A stretch of 64,000 nt of DNA from Streptomyces durmitorensis (GTDB lineage Bacteria > Actinomycetota > Actinomycetes > Streptomycetales > Streptomycetaceae). The stretch covers positions 6,944,001 through 7,008,000 of the forward strand of contig NZ_CP097289.1 in the NCBI RefSeq assembly GCF_023498005.1, read 5' to 3'. Of the stretch, positions 38,685-47,639 are shown piece after piece (the stretch's first letter is position 1; every line of letters starts with the position of its first letter). The notes below the pieces were generated by a model. The model had not been told where the DNA came from. It worked only from the letters and a program-made list of their open reading frames with translations, and searched no databases. A program made the position numbers and the translations under genes.

Positions 38685-40490
38685 TCAGAAGACCGGAGTG
38701 CCGTCCCGGGTCAGCTTCCAGTCCACCGACGCGAACTGGGCCGGGTCGACCGTTCCCTTCGCCCGGACCCACTGGATGATCGTGTTCCGGATCTCGTCCG
38801 AGTTCGCCCACAGCTGCTTGGCGGCCGGCACGTGCGGGAAGTTGCCGCCGCCGCTGGCACGGTAGTTGTTGACCGCGAGCACGAACTCGGCCTTGGGGTC
38901 GACGTCCGAGCCGCCGAAGCTCAGCTTCGCGATGCGGGAACCCACGGGCTTGGCGATGTCGATCTCGTACGTCACGCCGTACAGCGCGTCGTAGTTGTAG
39001 TCCGGGGTGTTGTCCGCGTTCGTCAGCTTCGCCGGGTCGACCGGGGCGCCGGCCGCCGTCCGCACGTAGTAGCGCGCCGAGAACTCCAGGTACTCCTTGA
39101 GCTGCGCGCCCGTGACGAGCCGCGCCTCAAGGGTGTTCTCGAAGGGGTAGAGCCCCGCCGCGTCCTTGATCGTCACCTCGCCCGCAGGGATGCCCGCCGT
39201 GCGCGAGAAGCACGAGGCCTGCGAGAGCACGGGGAGCGCCGCGTACTGCCCGCCCTTGAGCGCCTCCTTGACCGTCTCCGCCTGGACATGGCTGATCAGG
39301 TCGATGATCGCGACATCCTTGTACGGGCCTTCGGCCGTGCTCATCGCCTGCGTCGAGGTGCCGATGACCTGGTTGACGTACGCGACGACCTTCTTGTGCT
39401 CGTCCGCGAGGAGCCCGGTGACCTTCTTGTCCTCCGCCGCCGTATTGGAGTTGAGGACCTTCGCGCCGACCTTCTCCACCGTCCAGCGGCCCTTGGCCCA
39501 CACCAGGTCGAAGTCGAAGAGGGTCAGGCGCTGGCCCCACTTCAGCGGCTCGGACAGGACGACCTTCTTGCCGGTCTCCTTGTTCTGAACGAAGTACTCG
39601 GGGATCTCCGTGTGCGCGTGCCCGACGAGGATCGCGTCGATGCCGGGCACCTGCTCGGCCACCAGACCCGCCGCGTTCTCGATGTACGGGAGCTGGTCAC
39701 CGTACGAAGAGGTGCCGCTGGACCCGGAGTGGGCCGAGACGATCACGACGTCGGCGCCCATGGACCGCAGCTTGGGCACCCACTTCGCCGCCTGCTCCTC
39801 CAGACCCGGGAACGTCATCTTGCCCTGGACGTTGGCCTTGTCCCAGATCGCGATGCCGGGGTTCGTCAGGCCGAGGACCGCCACCTTCACGTCGCGGCCG
39901 TGCGGGGTGCGCAGCCGCTTCATGAAGTACGGCGGGAATGCGGGCTTCTGCGTCTTCGCGTCGAGGGCGTTGGCGCCGAGCAGCGGGAAGTCGCACTGCT
40001 CCTCGAATTTCCGCAGGACCGGAATGCCGTAGTTGAACTCGTGATTGCCGAGCGCAGCCGCGTCGTAGCCGATGCTGTTCATCGCCTGTGCCATCGGATG
40101 GACCGGCCCGCGCGCGGCGGTGATCGGGTCGATCTTGGCGTAGTAGTAGGAGAGCTGGGTGCCCTGAATGGTGTCGCCCGCGTCGATGAGAAGCGTGTTG
40201 CGGCGGCCTCTCTCCTCGCGGATCTCGTTCACGAGGGTGGAGATCTTCGCAAGGCCCACGTCGTTGTGGTCCTTGTCGTCGAATTCCTTGTCCGTGAAGT
40301 AGTCCCAGTTGAAGACATTGCCGTGCAGGTCCGTCGTGCCCATGACGGTGAACGAGTACCGCTTCTTCCGCTTGGCGGGCTTCTGGGACGCCCGCGCCGA
40401 CGCGGAGGGCGCGGCGGCCACGCCGCCCGCGAGGGCCACACCCGTGGCTGCGGCGGACTTGCCCAGGAACTTCCGGCGGTTCAGCGGCAT
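38685..40490 (-). CDS. Tat-exported 5'-nucleotidase / 2',3'-cyclic phosphodiesterase
   Basis: This 601-residue metallophosphoesterase starts at ATG 40490. A twin-arginine leader (NRRKFLGKSAAATGVALAGG) directs export. The dinuclear metal site is seen in TTDLHGN, DAGDTIQG, GNHEFNYG and a GHAHTE near residue 295. The C-terminal substrate domain contains ATGAQLKEYLE and a final FVLAVNNYRASGGGNFP. It hydrolyses extracellular nucleotides so that nucleosides and phosphate can be taken up. No PHO box was recognised in its promoter. Confidence 0.93.
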   Translation of the reverse strand: MPLNRRKFLGKSAAATGVALAGGVAAAPSASARASQKPAKRKKRYSFTVMGTTDLHGNVFNWDYFTDKEFDDKDHNDVGLAKISTLVNEIREERGRRNTLLIDAGDTIQGTQLSYYYAKIDPITAARGPVHPMAQAMNSIGYDAAALGNHEFNYGIPVLRKFEEQCDFPLLGANALDAKTQKPAFPPYFMKRLRTPHGRDVKVAVLGLTNPGIAIWDKANVQGKMTFPGLEEQAAKWVPKLRSMGADVVIVSAHSGSSGTSSYGDQLPYIENAAGLVAEQVPGIDAILVGHAHTEIPEYFVQNKETGKKVVLSEPLKWGQRLTLFDFDLVWAKGRWTVEKVGAKVLNSNTAAEDKKVTGLLADEHKKVVAYVNQVIGTSTQAMSTAEGPYKDVAIIDLISHVQAETVKEALKGGQYAALPVLSQASCFSRTAGIPAGEVTIKDAAGLYPFENTLEARLVTGAQLKEYLEFSARYYVRTAAGAPVDPAKLTNADNTPDYNYDALYGVTYEIDIAKPVGSRIAKLSFGGSDVDPKAEFVLAVNNYRASGGGNFPHVPAAKQLWANSDEIRNTIIQWVRAKGTVDPAQFASVDWKLTRDGTPVF

Positions 40491-40627
40491 TTCGTACTCC
40501 CCTTGGACCCTTGGTCGATCGATGTAACGCGCGTAGATTCTGACCCCGACCGCACCACCGGCAACAGACCCCGCAGGTTTCGATCCGATGACTGTCCGGT
40601 GCCGTCCGCCAGTGCGAGAGTGGCCGC

Positions 40628-41341
40628 ATGGACGAGACGACCCCCACTCCGGCCCCCTACGGCACCCCGGACGCCCCGCGCCTGGCCGTCAAGGGCGAGG
40701 CGCACCTCGAAGTCGACCCCGAGATCGCCCGCATCGGCATCACGGTCAGTGCGCGTGGCACCGATCGGCGCGACGCCCTGAACGACCTCACGCGCCGCAA
40801 CGCAGGCGTCATCGACCTCGTGAAGGCCTACGGCGAAGCCGTCGAGACGCTGGAGACCGGCGCCTTCTCCATCAGCCCCGAACTGACCAAGCACGGCCGC
40901 GGCGAACGCGTCCGTGCCTACCACGGCCGGGTCCACATCACCGCGGAGCTCACCGACTTCACCGCGCTCGGCGAGCTCACCACGCGCCTCGCGGACCTCG
41001 AACTGACCCGCGTCGACGGCCCCTACTGGGCCCTGCGCCCCGACTCGCCCACCCACCGCGACGCCCGCCAGCACGCGGTCAGGGAAGCGGTGCAGCGGGG
41101 CCGGGAGTACGCGCAGGCGCTGGGGACCACGCTGGCCGCCCTCGTCGAACTCGCCGACATCGGCGCCGAGAACGCCCAGCCGTACGGCTACGGCGGCCCG
41201 ACGCCCGCCATGCGCACCGTCGCGTACGGCGGCGCGGCCGACCCGTACCAGGAAGCCGCCCCCCTCGACCTCGAACCCCAGCGGCAACACGTGTACGCAC
41301 AGGTCAATGCGCGCTTCACGATGACACCGCCGCAGCTGTAG
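40628..41341 (+). CDS. SIMPL-domain (DUF541) protein
   Basis: This 237-residue protein starts at ATG 40628 and has no signal peptide. The family pattern is clear: LAVKGEAHLEVDPEIARIGITVSARG near the N-terminus, then YHGRVHITAELTDFTALGEL, and AVREAVQRGREYAQALG in the C-terminal helix. SIMPL proteins (BP26/YggE relatives) form oligomeric rings and are linked to oxidative stress or signalling, but the molecular role is unsettled. Most relatives are exported; this one appears cytoplasmic. Confidence 0.88.
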   Translation: MDETTPTPAPYGTPDAPRLAVKGEAHLEVDPEIARIGITVSARGTDRRDALNDLTRRNAGVIDLVKAYGEAVETLETGAFSISPELTKHGRGERVRAYHGRVHITAELTDFTALGELTTRLADLELTRVDGPYWALRPDSPTHRDARQHAVREAVQRGREYAQALGTTLAALVELADIGAENAQPYGYGGPTPAMRTVAYGGAADPYQEAAPLDLEPQRQHVYAQVNARFTMTPPQL

Positions 41342-41418
41342 CCACGGAGGGGATTTACACGGCGGGGCGCCCGGTAAATCGCTCATCAGAGCAGCGCCCC
41401 GCACAATTCAACACTTGT

Positions 41419-41445
41419 CAATAACCTTTCATGCAAAGGTTGTTG
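41419..41445. promoter_or_regulatory. Palindromic operator upstream of pyk
   Basis: CAATAACCTTT-N5-AAAGGTTGTTG has 11-bp arms with one mismatch and ends 53 bp before the pyruvate kinase start. It is far more AT-rich than its surroundings and overlaps the expected promoter region. Confidence 0.5.
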
Positions 41446-41498
41446 AGTAGTCACGCTCAGCCAATTCTCTACCGGCCGGTAAGGCCTAGGCTCGAAGC

Positions 41499-42935
41499 AT
41501 GCGCCGAGCGAAAATCGTCTGCACCCTGGGCCCCGCCACCGACTCGTACGACCAGATCAAGGCACTGGTCGAAGCCGGAATGGACGTGGCCCGCTTCAAC
41601 CTCAGCCACGGCACGTACGCCGAACACGAGGAGCGCTATCAGCGCGTACGGAAGGCTTCCGACGAGACCGGCCGCAGCGTCGGCGTCCTCGCGGACCTTC
41701 AAGGCCCGAAGATCCGCCTCGGCCGCTTCAGCGAAGGACCCGTACTCCTTGAACGCGGTGACGAGTTCACCATCACCGTCGAGGAGGGCGTCCAGGGCGA
41801 CCGGCAGACCTGCGGCACGACCTACGACGGCCTCGCCGAGGACGTCACTCCCGGTGAGCGCATCCTCGTCGACGACGGCAAAGTGACCCTGGAGGTCACC
41901 GCGGTCGACGGTCCCCGTGTCACCACCACCGTGGTCGAGGGAGGCATGGTCTCCGACCACAAGGGGCTCAACCTCCCCGGCGTCGCCGTCTCCGTCCCCG
42001 CCCTCTCCGACAAGGACGAGGCGGACCTGCGCTGGGCCCTGCGTTCAGGATTCGACGTCATCGCCCTGTCGTTCGTCCGCAGTGGCCGCGACATCGAGGA
42101 CGTGCACCGCATCATGGACGAGGAGGGCCGCCGCCTCCCCGTCATCGCCAAGGTGGAGAAGCCGCAGGCCGTCGAGAACATCGACGACATCGTCGCCGCC
42201 TTCGACGCGATCATGGTCGCCCGCGGTGACCTGGGCGTCGAGATGCCCCTCGAACAGGTGCCGATCGTCCAGAAGCGCGCGATCAAGCTCGCCAAGCGGA
42301 ACGCGAAGCCGGTCATCGTCGCGACCCAGATGCTCGACTCGATGATCGACAACTCCCGCCCCACGCGCGCGGAGGCCTCGGACGTCGCGAACGCCGTCAT
42401 CGACGGCACGGACGCGGTCATGCTCTCCGGCGAGACCAGCGTCGGCAAGTACCCCATCGAGACGGTCCGCACGATGGGCCGCATCGTCGAGGCCGCCGAG
42501 GAGGACATCCTCGCCAAGGGCCTTCCGCCGCTGACCGAGCGGAACAAGCCCCGCACCCAAGGCGGCGCCGTGGCCCGTGCCGCCGCCGAGATGGGCGACT
42601 TCCTCGGCGCCAAGTTCCTCGTGGCCTTCACACAGTCCGGCGACACGGTCCGCCGCCTCTCGCGCTACCGCTCGCCGATCCCGCTGCTCGCCTTCACCCC
42701 GGACCGGGCGACGCGCTCGCAGCTGAACCTCACCTGGGGCGTGGAGACGTTCCTCGGCCCGCACGTCGAATCCACCGACGCCATGGTCCGCCAGGTCGAC
42801 GAGCTGCTCCTGAAGTACGGCCGCTGCGAGAAGGGCGACGTGGTGGTCATCACCGCGGGATCCCCGCCCGGAGTCGCGGGCTCCACCAACCTCGTACGCA
42901 TCCATCACATCGGCGAGGACGACAGCCCCGAGTAG
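41499..42935 (+). CDS. pyk: Pyruvate kinase
   Basis: This 478-residue glycolytic enzyme converts phosphoenolpyruvate and ADP to pyruvate and ATP. It begins MRRAKIVCTLGPA at ATG 41499. The active-site helix MVARGDLGVEMPLEQVP and the K+/Mg2+-binding IAKVEKPQAVENID are complete, and ATQMLDSMIDNSRPTRAE is conserved. The C-terminal allosteric domain is present. Streptomyces usually carry two pyk genes; only one is in the window. A palindromic operator precedes it and a hairpin follows. Confidence 0.98.
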   Translation: MRRAKIVCTLGPATDSYDQIKALVEAGMDVARFNLSHGTYAEHEERYQRVRKASDETGRSVGVLADLQGPKIRLGRFSEGPVLLERGDEFTITVEEGVQGDRQTCGTTYDGLAEDVTPGERILVDDGKVTLEVTAVDGPRVTTTVVEGGMVSDHKGLNLPGVAVSVPALSDKDEADLRWALRSGFDVIALSFVRSGRDIEDVHRIMDEEGRRLPVIAKVEKPQAVENIDDIVAAFDAIMVARGDLGVEMPLEQVPIVQKRAIKLAKRNAKPVIVATQMLDSMIDNSRPTRAEASDVANAVIDGTDAVMLSGETSVGKYPIETVRTMGRIVEAAEEDILAKGLPPLTERNKPRTQGGAVARAAAEMGDFLGAKFLVAFTQSGDTVRRLSRYRSPIPLLAFTPDRATRSQLNLTWGVETFLGPHVESTDAMVRQVDELLLKYGRCEKGDVVVITAGSPPGVAGSTNLVRIHHIGEDDSPE

Positions 42936-42958
42936 GCGGACCGCGTACGTGGAACGAA

Positions 42959-42990
42959 GGGCCGCTCCGGGGGGAGCGGCCCCTCGCTTT
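42959..42990 (+). terminator. Terminator of pyk
   Basis: GGGCCGCTCC (42959-42968) pairs with GGAGCGGCCC (42973-42982) across a GGGG loop and is followed by CTCGCTTTTG, a short T-rich tract. Confidence 0.75.
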
Positions 42991-43003
42991 TGTGCGAGCG
43001 TGT

Positions 43004-44908
43004 CTAGGGCGTCACGATCGCGAAATTCGGGTCCGGCTTGTCCACCACGCCGAGCAGCTCGGCGAGGAGTTTCGCGTCCCCCTCGACCTTGATGTCACCG
43101 AGCCCCTTGCCGCCCAGCATCGCGAGCAGCTGGGGCTTGGTCATCGTCAGCGTGACGCCCGCCTCCGGGTCCTTCTTCGCGTCGCTGCGGTACGTCAACA
43201 CGCCGCTCTGCAAGGTCAGATGCCAGATCTTCCCCAGCGCCGGAAGGCTCCAGTCCATCCGCAGCTTCAGGTCCCACGCCTTCGGGCCGTTCACACGGAT
43301 CGCCACCGAGTCGATCAGCTGGTCCACCGAGAGCGCCATCAGCATGTCCGTGCTCGCCACGGTCGTCGGGGACGTCTGCACGCCCTCGCGCAGCTCCTGG
43401 GCGCCCATCAGATAGAAGTTCCGCCACACGGCGTTCTCCGATGCCTGCCCCAACTTCACGTACAGCTTGGCGAGTTCCGACTTGGCGGCCTTGTGGCCGG
43501 GGTCCGCGAACACCACGTGGTTGAGCAGCGTCACCGCGAACCGCGGATCGCCGTCGCGCGCGAACGCCCTGGCCTTCGCGACCGTGGCCGTACGGCCGCC
43601 CATGGCCTTGACGTACCGCTTGGCCTCCTCGACGGGCGGGTGCTCCCACAGGTGCGCGGGGTTGCCGTCGAACCAGCCCATGTACCGCTGATAGATGCCC
43701 TTGACGTTGTGGCTCAGGGACCCGTAATACCCGCGGTTCGCCCAGACACCGGCCAGTGCGGGCGGCAGCTCGATCTCCTCGGCTATCTCCCGCCCGGTCA
43801 TCCCCTTGTTGATCATCCGCAGCGTCTGGTCGTGCATGTACGCGTACAGGTCCCGCTGCTGTTCGAGCAGCTCGACGATCGTCTCCCCGCCCCACGTCGG
43901 CCAGTGGTGCGAGGCGAAGGCGACATCCACCCGCCCGTCGAAGAGGACAACCGACTCGTTGAGGTAGTGCGCCCACTGCCGTGCGTCCCGCACCTGCGCG
44001 CCGCGCAGCGTGATGATGTTGTGCATCGTGTGCGTCGCGTTCTCCGCCATGCAGACGGCACGCAGCTCGGGGAGCACGAAGTTCATCTCCGCGGCCGCCT
44101 CGGTCCCCGGCGTCATCTGGAACTCGAACCTCACGCCGTCGACCGTCTCGACCTGACCGGTCTTCGTGATGTCCTTGGTCGGCGGGATCAGCCCGATCGA
44201 CCCCACCGAGACGCTCTGCCCGAGACCGCAACCGATCTGTCCCGCGGGGGACTTGGGGAGCAGCGCGCCGTACATGTAGCCGGAGCGCCGCTGCATCGCC
44301 GTACCGGCGTACACGTTCTCCGACACGGCGTGCTCCATGAAGCCCTCGGGCGCGAGGATCGGCACGTCGCCCGCGCCGTCCGGCAGCACGCCGCGGCAGC
44401 CGCCGAAGTGGTCGACGTGGGGGTGGGTGTAGATGAGCCCGGTGACCTTCTTCTTCCCGCGGTGCTCGCGGAACAGCTTCAGGGCGGCGGCCGCGGTCTC
44501 CGCGGAGATCAGGGGATCGATCACGACGATGCCGGTGTCGCCCTCGATGATCGTCATGTTCGACAGGTCGAGGCCGCGCACCTGGTAGACACGGTCCGTG
44601 ACCTTGTAGAGCCCCTGCTTCGACACGAGCTGCGACTGGCGCCACAGGCTCTTGTCCGCGGTCCTGGGGGCGTCGCCCTTGAGGAAGCCGTACGCGTCGT
44701 TGTCCCAGACGACCTGCCCCTTGGCGTTCTTCACCACCCCGGGGGTGAGGGCGGCGATGAACCCCTTGTCGGCGTCGGCGAAGTCGTCACCGCCCTGGTC
44801 GGTGCCTTCGCGGTCGACCGCGAAGGCGGTGTGAGGATTCATGGCCACGGCCGCCGCGGCGGCACCCGCGGCCGCGGCGACGAAGGTGCGGCGGTTCAAG
44901 GGAGTCAT
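43004..44908 (-). CDS. Tat-exported alkylsulfatase-like metallo-beta-lactamase-fold enzyme
   Basis: This 634-residue protein starts at ATG 44908. A twin-arginine leader (NRRTFVAAAAGAAAAA) is followed by the MBL domain with THPHVDHFGG (H162, H164, D166, H167) and a C-terminal region with helical dimerisation and sterol-carrier-like domains. This architecture is that of SdsA1-type primary alkyl-sulfate hydrolases, which release sulfate and alcohol from sulfate esters. It converges on pyk. The 233 bases upstream to the tRNA contain no gene. Confidence 0.88.
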   Translation of the reverse strand: MTPLNRRTFVAAAAGAAAAAVAMNPHTAFAVDREGTDQGGDDFADADKGFIAALTPGVVKNAKGQVVWDNDAYGFLKGDAPRTADKSLWRQSQLVSKQGLYKVTDRVYQVRGLDLSNMTIIEGDTGIVVIDPLISAETAAAALKLFREHRGKKKVTGLIYTHPHVDHFGGCRGVLPDGAGDVPILAPEGFMEHAVSENVYAGTAMQRRSGYMYGALLPKSPAGQIGCGLGQSVSVGSIGLIPPTKDITKTGQVETVDGVRFEFQMTPGTEAAAEMNFVLPELRAVCMAENATHTMHNIITLRGAQVRDARQWAHYLNESVVLFDGRVDVAFASHHWPTWGGETIVELLEQQRDLYAYMHDQTLRMINKGMTGREIAEEIELPPALAGVWANRGYYGSLSHNVKGIYQRYMGWFDGNPAHLWEHPPVEEAKRYVKAMGGRTATVAKARAFARDGDPRFAVTLLNHVVFADPGHKAAKSELAKLYVKLGQASENAVWRNFYLMGAQELREGVQTSPTTVASTDMLMALSVDQLIDSVAIRVNGPKAWDLKLRMDWSLPALGKIWHLTLQSGVLTYRSDAKKDPEAGVTLTMTKPQLLAMLGGKGLGDIKVEGDAKLLAELLGVVDKPDPNFAIVTP

Positions 44909-45092
44909 GCGGCCGAAGATCGCAGCGGGGAACGGGGCGGGGCAAGGGTTTGCCGGGGATTTGGGGCAGCTCCCAGGGAGGGCGGGAGAGGGGAGTGACG
45001 CGTCATATTGCGCGGGCGGCGCGGGACGGGTGCCGGGTCGGGAGCCGAGACCGTCGGGCTACTGTCCGTAATGAAAGATGGCGTTACGTAGC

Positions 45093-45129
45093 AAAAAAGC
45101 GGGTGCTCACGCAGTCGTGAGCACCCGCT
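45093..45129 (-). terminator. Intrinsic terminator of tRNA-Leu
   Basis: A perfect 13-bp stem (45098-45110 / 45117-45129) is followed on the minus strand by a run of T (45098-45093). It is a classical factor-independent terminator just after the tRNA. Confidence 0.85.
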
Positions 45130-45141
45130 TTTCCTTCGATG

Positions 45142-45224
45142 TGCCGGGTGCGGGACTCGAACCCGCAAGCCCTTTCAGGCAGAGGTGTTTGAGACCTCCG
45201 TGTATACCGTTCCACCAACCCGGC
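45142..45224 (-). tRNA. tRNA-Leu (anticodon CAA)
   Basis: This is an 83-nt class-II tRNA. The acceptor stem GCCGGGT/ACCCGGC pairs fully. The anticodon stem GAGGT/ACCTC holds the loop CTCAAAC, giving anticodon CAA for UUG codons. There is a long variable arm, and the T stem GCGGG/CCCGC has loop TTCGAGT. The 3' CCA is not encoded. It is not the bldA tRNA, which reads UUA. Confidence 0.93.
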
Positions 45225-45237
45225 AGGCACTGCCGGA

Positions 45238-45243
45238 ACTATA
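45238..45243 (-). promoter_or_regulatory. -10 element of tRNA-Leu
   Basis: On the minus strand TATAGT lies 13 bp before the mature 5' end of the tRNA. No good -35 element was found at the usual distance. Confidence 0.4.
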
Positions 45244-45321
45244 CCGGGTCACCGCCGGACGCTGCAGCTAGGTAGGCTGCAGAGGCAGCAGTACCTGCCC
45301 GGCCCGCAACAAGGAGCCCCC

Positions 45322-45978
45322 GTGACTTCCCCCGAGTCGCCCCAGCCCGTAGCCGATGACGACGACAAGTCGCACGTGCCTCCGCTGACGACCCGTGTCG
45401 TCATCGCCGAGGACGAGGCTCTCATCCGGCTCGACCTCAAGGAGATGCTTGAGGAAGAGGGTTACACCGTCGTAGGCGAGGCCGGTGACGGTGAGAAAGC
45501 CGTCGAGCTGGCCCGTGAGCACAAGCCGGACCTGGTGATCCTTGACGTGAAGATGCCCGTCATGGACGGCATCTCGGCGGCCGAGAAGATCGCCGAGGAG
45601 TCCATCGCCCCGGTGCTCATGCTGACCGCGTTCTCGCAGCGTGACCTGGTCGAGCGGGCCAGGGACGCCGGCGCGATGGCGTACCTGGTCAAGCCGTTCA
45701 GCAAGACCGACGTGGTGCCCGCCATCGAGATGGCCGTCTCGCGCTACACGGAGCTGAAGACGCTGGAGAGCGAGGTCGCCGACCTCACCCTGCGTCTGGA
45801 GACGCGCAAGCTGGTGGACCGCGCGAAGTCGATCCTTCAGACGGAGTACGGCCTCACCGAGCCCGCCGCGTTCCGCTGGATCCAGAAGACGTCGATGGAC
45901 CGGCGCCTTTCGATGCAGCAGGTCGCGGAAGCGGTCATCGAGGACGCCGACGAGAAGAAGGCGGCCAAGGGGCAGTAG
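45322..45978 (+). CDS. pdtaR: ANTAR-domain response regulator
   Basis: This 218-residue regulator starts at GTG 45322 after AAGGAGCC. The receiver domain has the acidic pair in IAEDEAL, phospho-acceptor D75 in VILDVKMP, Thr in MLTAFS and Lys in VKPFS. A coiled linker leads to the C-terminal ANTAR domain (RAKSILQTEYGLTEPAAFRWIQKTSMDRR region), which binds paired RNA hairpins and prevents termination. It matches mycobacterial PdtaR in layout. The partner kinase PdtaS is not nearby. Confidence 0.93.
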   Translation: MTSPESPQPVADDDDKSHVPPLTTRVVIAEDEALIRLDLKEMLEEEGYTVVGEAGDGEKAVELAREHKPDLVILDVKMPVMDGISAAEKIAEESIAPVLMLTAFSQRDLVERARDAGAMAYLVKPFSKTDVVPAIEMAVSRYTELKTLESEVADLTLRLETRKLVDRAKSILQTEYGLTEPAAFRWIQKTSMDRRLSMQQVAEAVIEDADEKKAAKGQ

Positions 45979-45993
45979 GCCCCGGACCGCACA

Positions 45994-46037
45994 CGAGGAA
46001 GGCCCGCACCCCGGCTTCGGGGTGCGGGCCTTCCTCG
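45994..46037. terminator. Bidirectional terminator between pdtaR and livF
   Basis: A perfect 19-bp stem (45994-46012 / 46019-46037) has a six-base loop, between convergent genes. Each strand has only short T runs. Confidence 0.8.
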
Positions 46038-46053
46038 TACGTACGCGAAGTGC

Positions 46054-46770
46054 CTAGTCCTCGCCGAGGTACGCCTTGCGCACGGACTCGTCGTGCAGCA
46101 GGTCGTTCCCCGAACCGGAAAGGACGATCTTGCCGACCTCCATGACATGACCGTGGTCGGCGAGCGAGAGCGCCGCCTGGGCGTTCTGTTCGACGAGCAG
46201 AATGGTCGTGCCCTGCGACTTGAGCTCGGAGATGGTCGCCATGATCTTCTGCATCATGATCGGCGAAAGGCCCATGGAGGGTTCGTCGAGCATGAGCAGT
46301 TTGGGCTGGGACATGAGCGCGCGTCCCATGGCGAGCATTTGCTGCTCGCCGCCCGAGAGCGTGCCGGCCGCCTGCTTTCTGCGCTCCCCGAGAATGGGGA
46401 AGAGCTCATAGGCGCGCGCGATGTCCTTTTCGATGGCCGATTTGTCGCTGCGCAGATATGCGCCGAGCCGCAGATTGTTCTCGATCGTCATGCGCGGGAA
46501 GATGTGCCGGCCCTCGGGGGAGTGGGCGAGGCCGAGCGCCACGATCTGGTCGGCGCGGTATTTCCGCAGCGTTTTTCCGTTGAATTTGATGGAGCCGCCG
46601 ACCGGCTTGAGCAGTCCGGAGAGCGTGCGCAGCGTGGTGGTCTTGCCTGCGCCGTTCGTGCCGATCAGGGTGACGACCTCGCCGGCCTCGACCTTGAAAG
46701 AGATGCCCTTGACGGCTTCGATCTTGCCGTAGGCGACCTTGAGGTCCTCGACCTCGAGCAGTGCGGTCAT
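46054..46770 (-). CDS. livF: Branched-chain amino-acid ABC transporter ATPase LivF
   Basis: This 238-residue ATPase has Walker A in GTNGAGKTT, signature LSGGEQQML, Walker B in LLMLDEPSMGL and switch His in VEQNAQ context. The length and the LivF-type ending (ESVRKAYLGED) fit. It pairs with LivG to drive uptake of Leu/Ile/Val or related amino acids. Its ATG shares one base with the livG stop. It is the last gene of livJHMGF and meets a strong bidirectional terminator. Confidence 0.96.
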   Translation of the reverse strand: MTALLEVEDLKVAYGKIEAVKGISFKVEAGEVVTLIGTNGAGKTTTLRTLSGLLKPVGGSIKFNGKTLRKYRADQIVALGLAHSPEGRHIFPRMTIENNLRLGAYLRSDKSAIEKDIARAYELFPILGERRKQAAGTLSGGEQQMLAMGRALMSQPKLLMLDEPSMGLSPIMMQKIMATISELKSQGTTILLVEQNAQAALSLADHGHVMEVGKIVLSGSGNDLLHDESVRKAYLGED

Positions 46771-47636
46771 CAGCTGGTCTCCTCGTTGCCCGTCGCGTCG
46801 GCCTCTGTGCTGCCGGGGGCACCTTCGAAGGGCTCGCCCAGGTAGGCGGCGATGACGCGGTCGTCCTGCTGGACGGTCTCACTGCTGCCCTCGACGAGTT
46901 TCTCGCCCTGGACGAGTACGGCCACGCGGTCGCACAGGTTGAAGATGAAGCGCATGTCGTGCTCGATGACGAGGATGGCGATGCCCATGTCCCGGATGGC
47001 CAGGACGAGTTCCTCGGTGGCGCGGGTCTCCTGCGGGTTCATGCCCGCGGTCGGCTCGTCCAGGAGGAGCAGGCCCGGCTCGCTCGCGAGTGCCCGGGCG
47101 ATCTCCAGCTTGCGCTGCTCGCCGTAGGGCAGGTTGCGGGAGAGGTGCTCCGCCTTCTCGGCGAGGCCGACGAATTCGAGCAGCTCCAGGGCGCGGGCCT
47201 TGGACTTGGCCTCCGCCTTGTGGAAGCCGGGGCCGCGCAGGAGGGCCGACCAGAGGCCTTCCTTCGTACGCGTGTGGCGCCCCACGAGGACGTTCTCCAG
47301 GACCGTCATGTTGGCGAACAGACGGATGTTCTGGAAGGTGCGGGCCACGCCCGCCGCGGTGACCTTGAAGGACTTGCTGGGCAGGACCGTGCCCTTGTAC
47401 CGGACTTCGCCCTCGGTGGGGATGTACAGGCCGGTGAGGCAGTTGAAGAAGGTGGTCTTGCCCGCGCCGTTGGGGCCGATGAGGCCGACGATCTCGCCGC
47501 TGTTGACGGTGAGGTCGACGGAGCGCACGGCGGTCAGGCCGCCGAAGCGCATCGTGACGCCCTTGGCGTCCAGGACAGTCTCTCCGGCCGGCGTCGCGGC
47601 CGGGCTGTCCTTGCTGGTGGTGGTGTCGGTGGTCAT
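46770..47636 (-). CDS. livG: Branched-chain amino-acid ABC transporter ATPase LivG
   Basis: This 288-residue ATPase has Walker A in GPNGAGKTT, the LivG-type signature YGEQRKLEIARAL and Walker B LLLLDEPTAGMN. The C-terminal His switch is in LVIEHDM. A short N-terminal extension rich in Thr/Ser/Asp (about 20 residues) is not part of the fold. It starts 3 bp after livM and runs into livF, so all are translated from one mRNA. Confidence 0.96.
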   Translation of the reverse strand: MTTDTTTSKDSPAATPAGETVLDAKGVTMRFGGLTAVRSVDLTVNSGEIVGLIGPNGAGKTTFFNCLTGLYIPTEGEVRYKGTVLPSKSFKVTAAGVARTFQNIRLFANMTVLENVLVGRHTRTKEGLWSALLRGPGFHKAEAKSKARALELLEFVGLAEKAEHLSRNLPYGEQRKLEIARALASEPGLLLLDEPTAGMNPQETRATEELVLAIRDMGIAILVIEHDMRFIFNLCDRVAVLVQGEKLVEGSSETVQQDDRVIAAYLGEPFEGAPGSTEADATGNEETS

Positions 47637-47639
47637 GGC

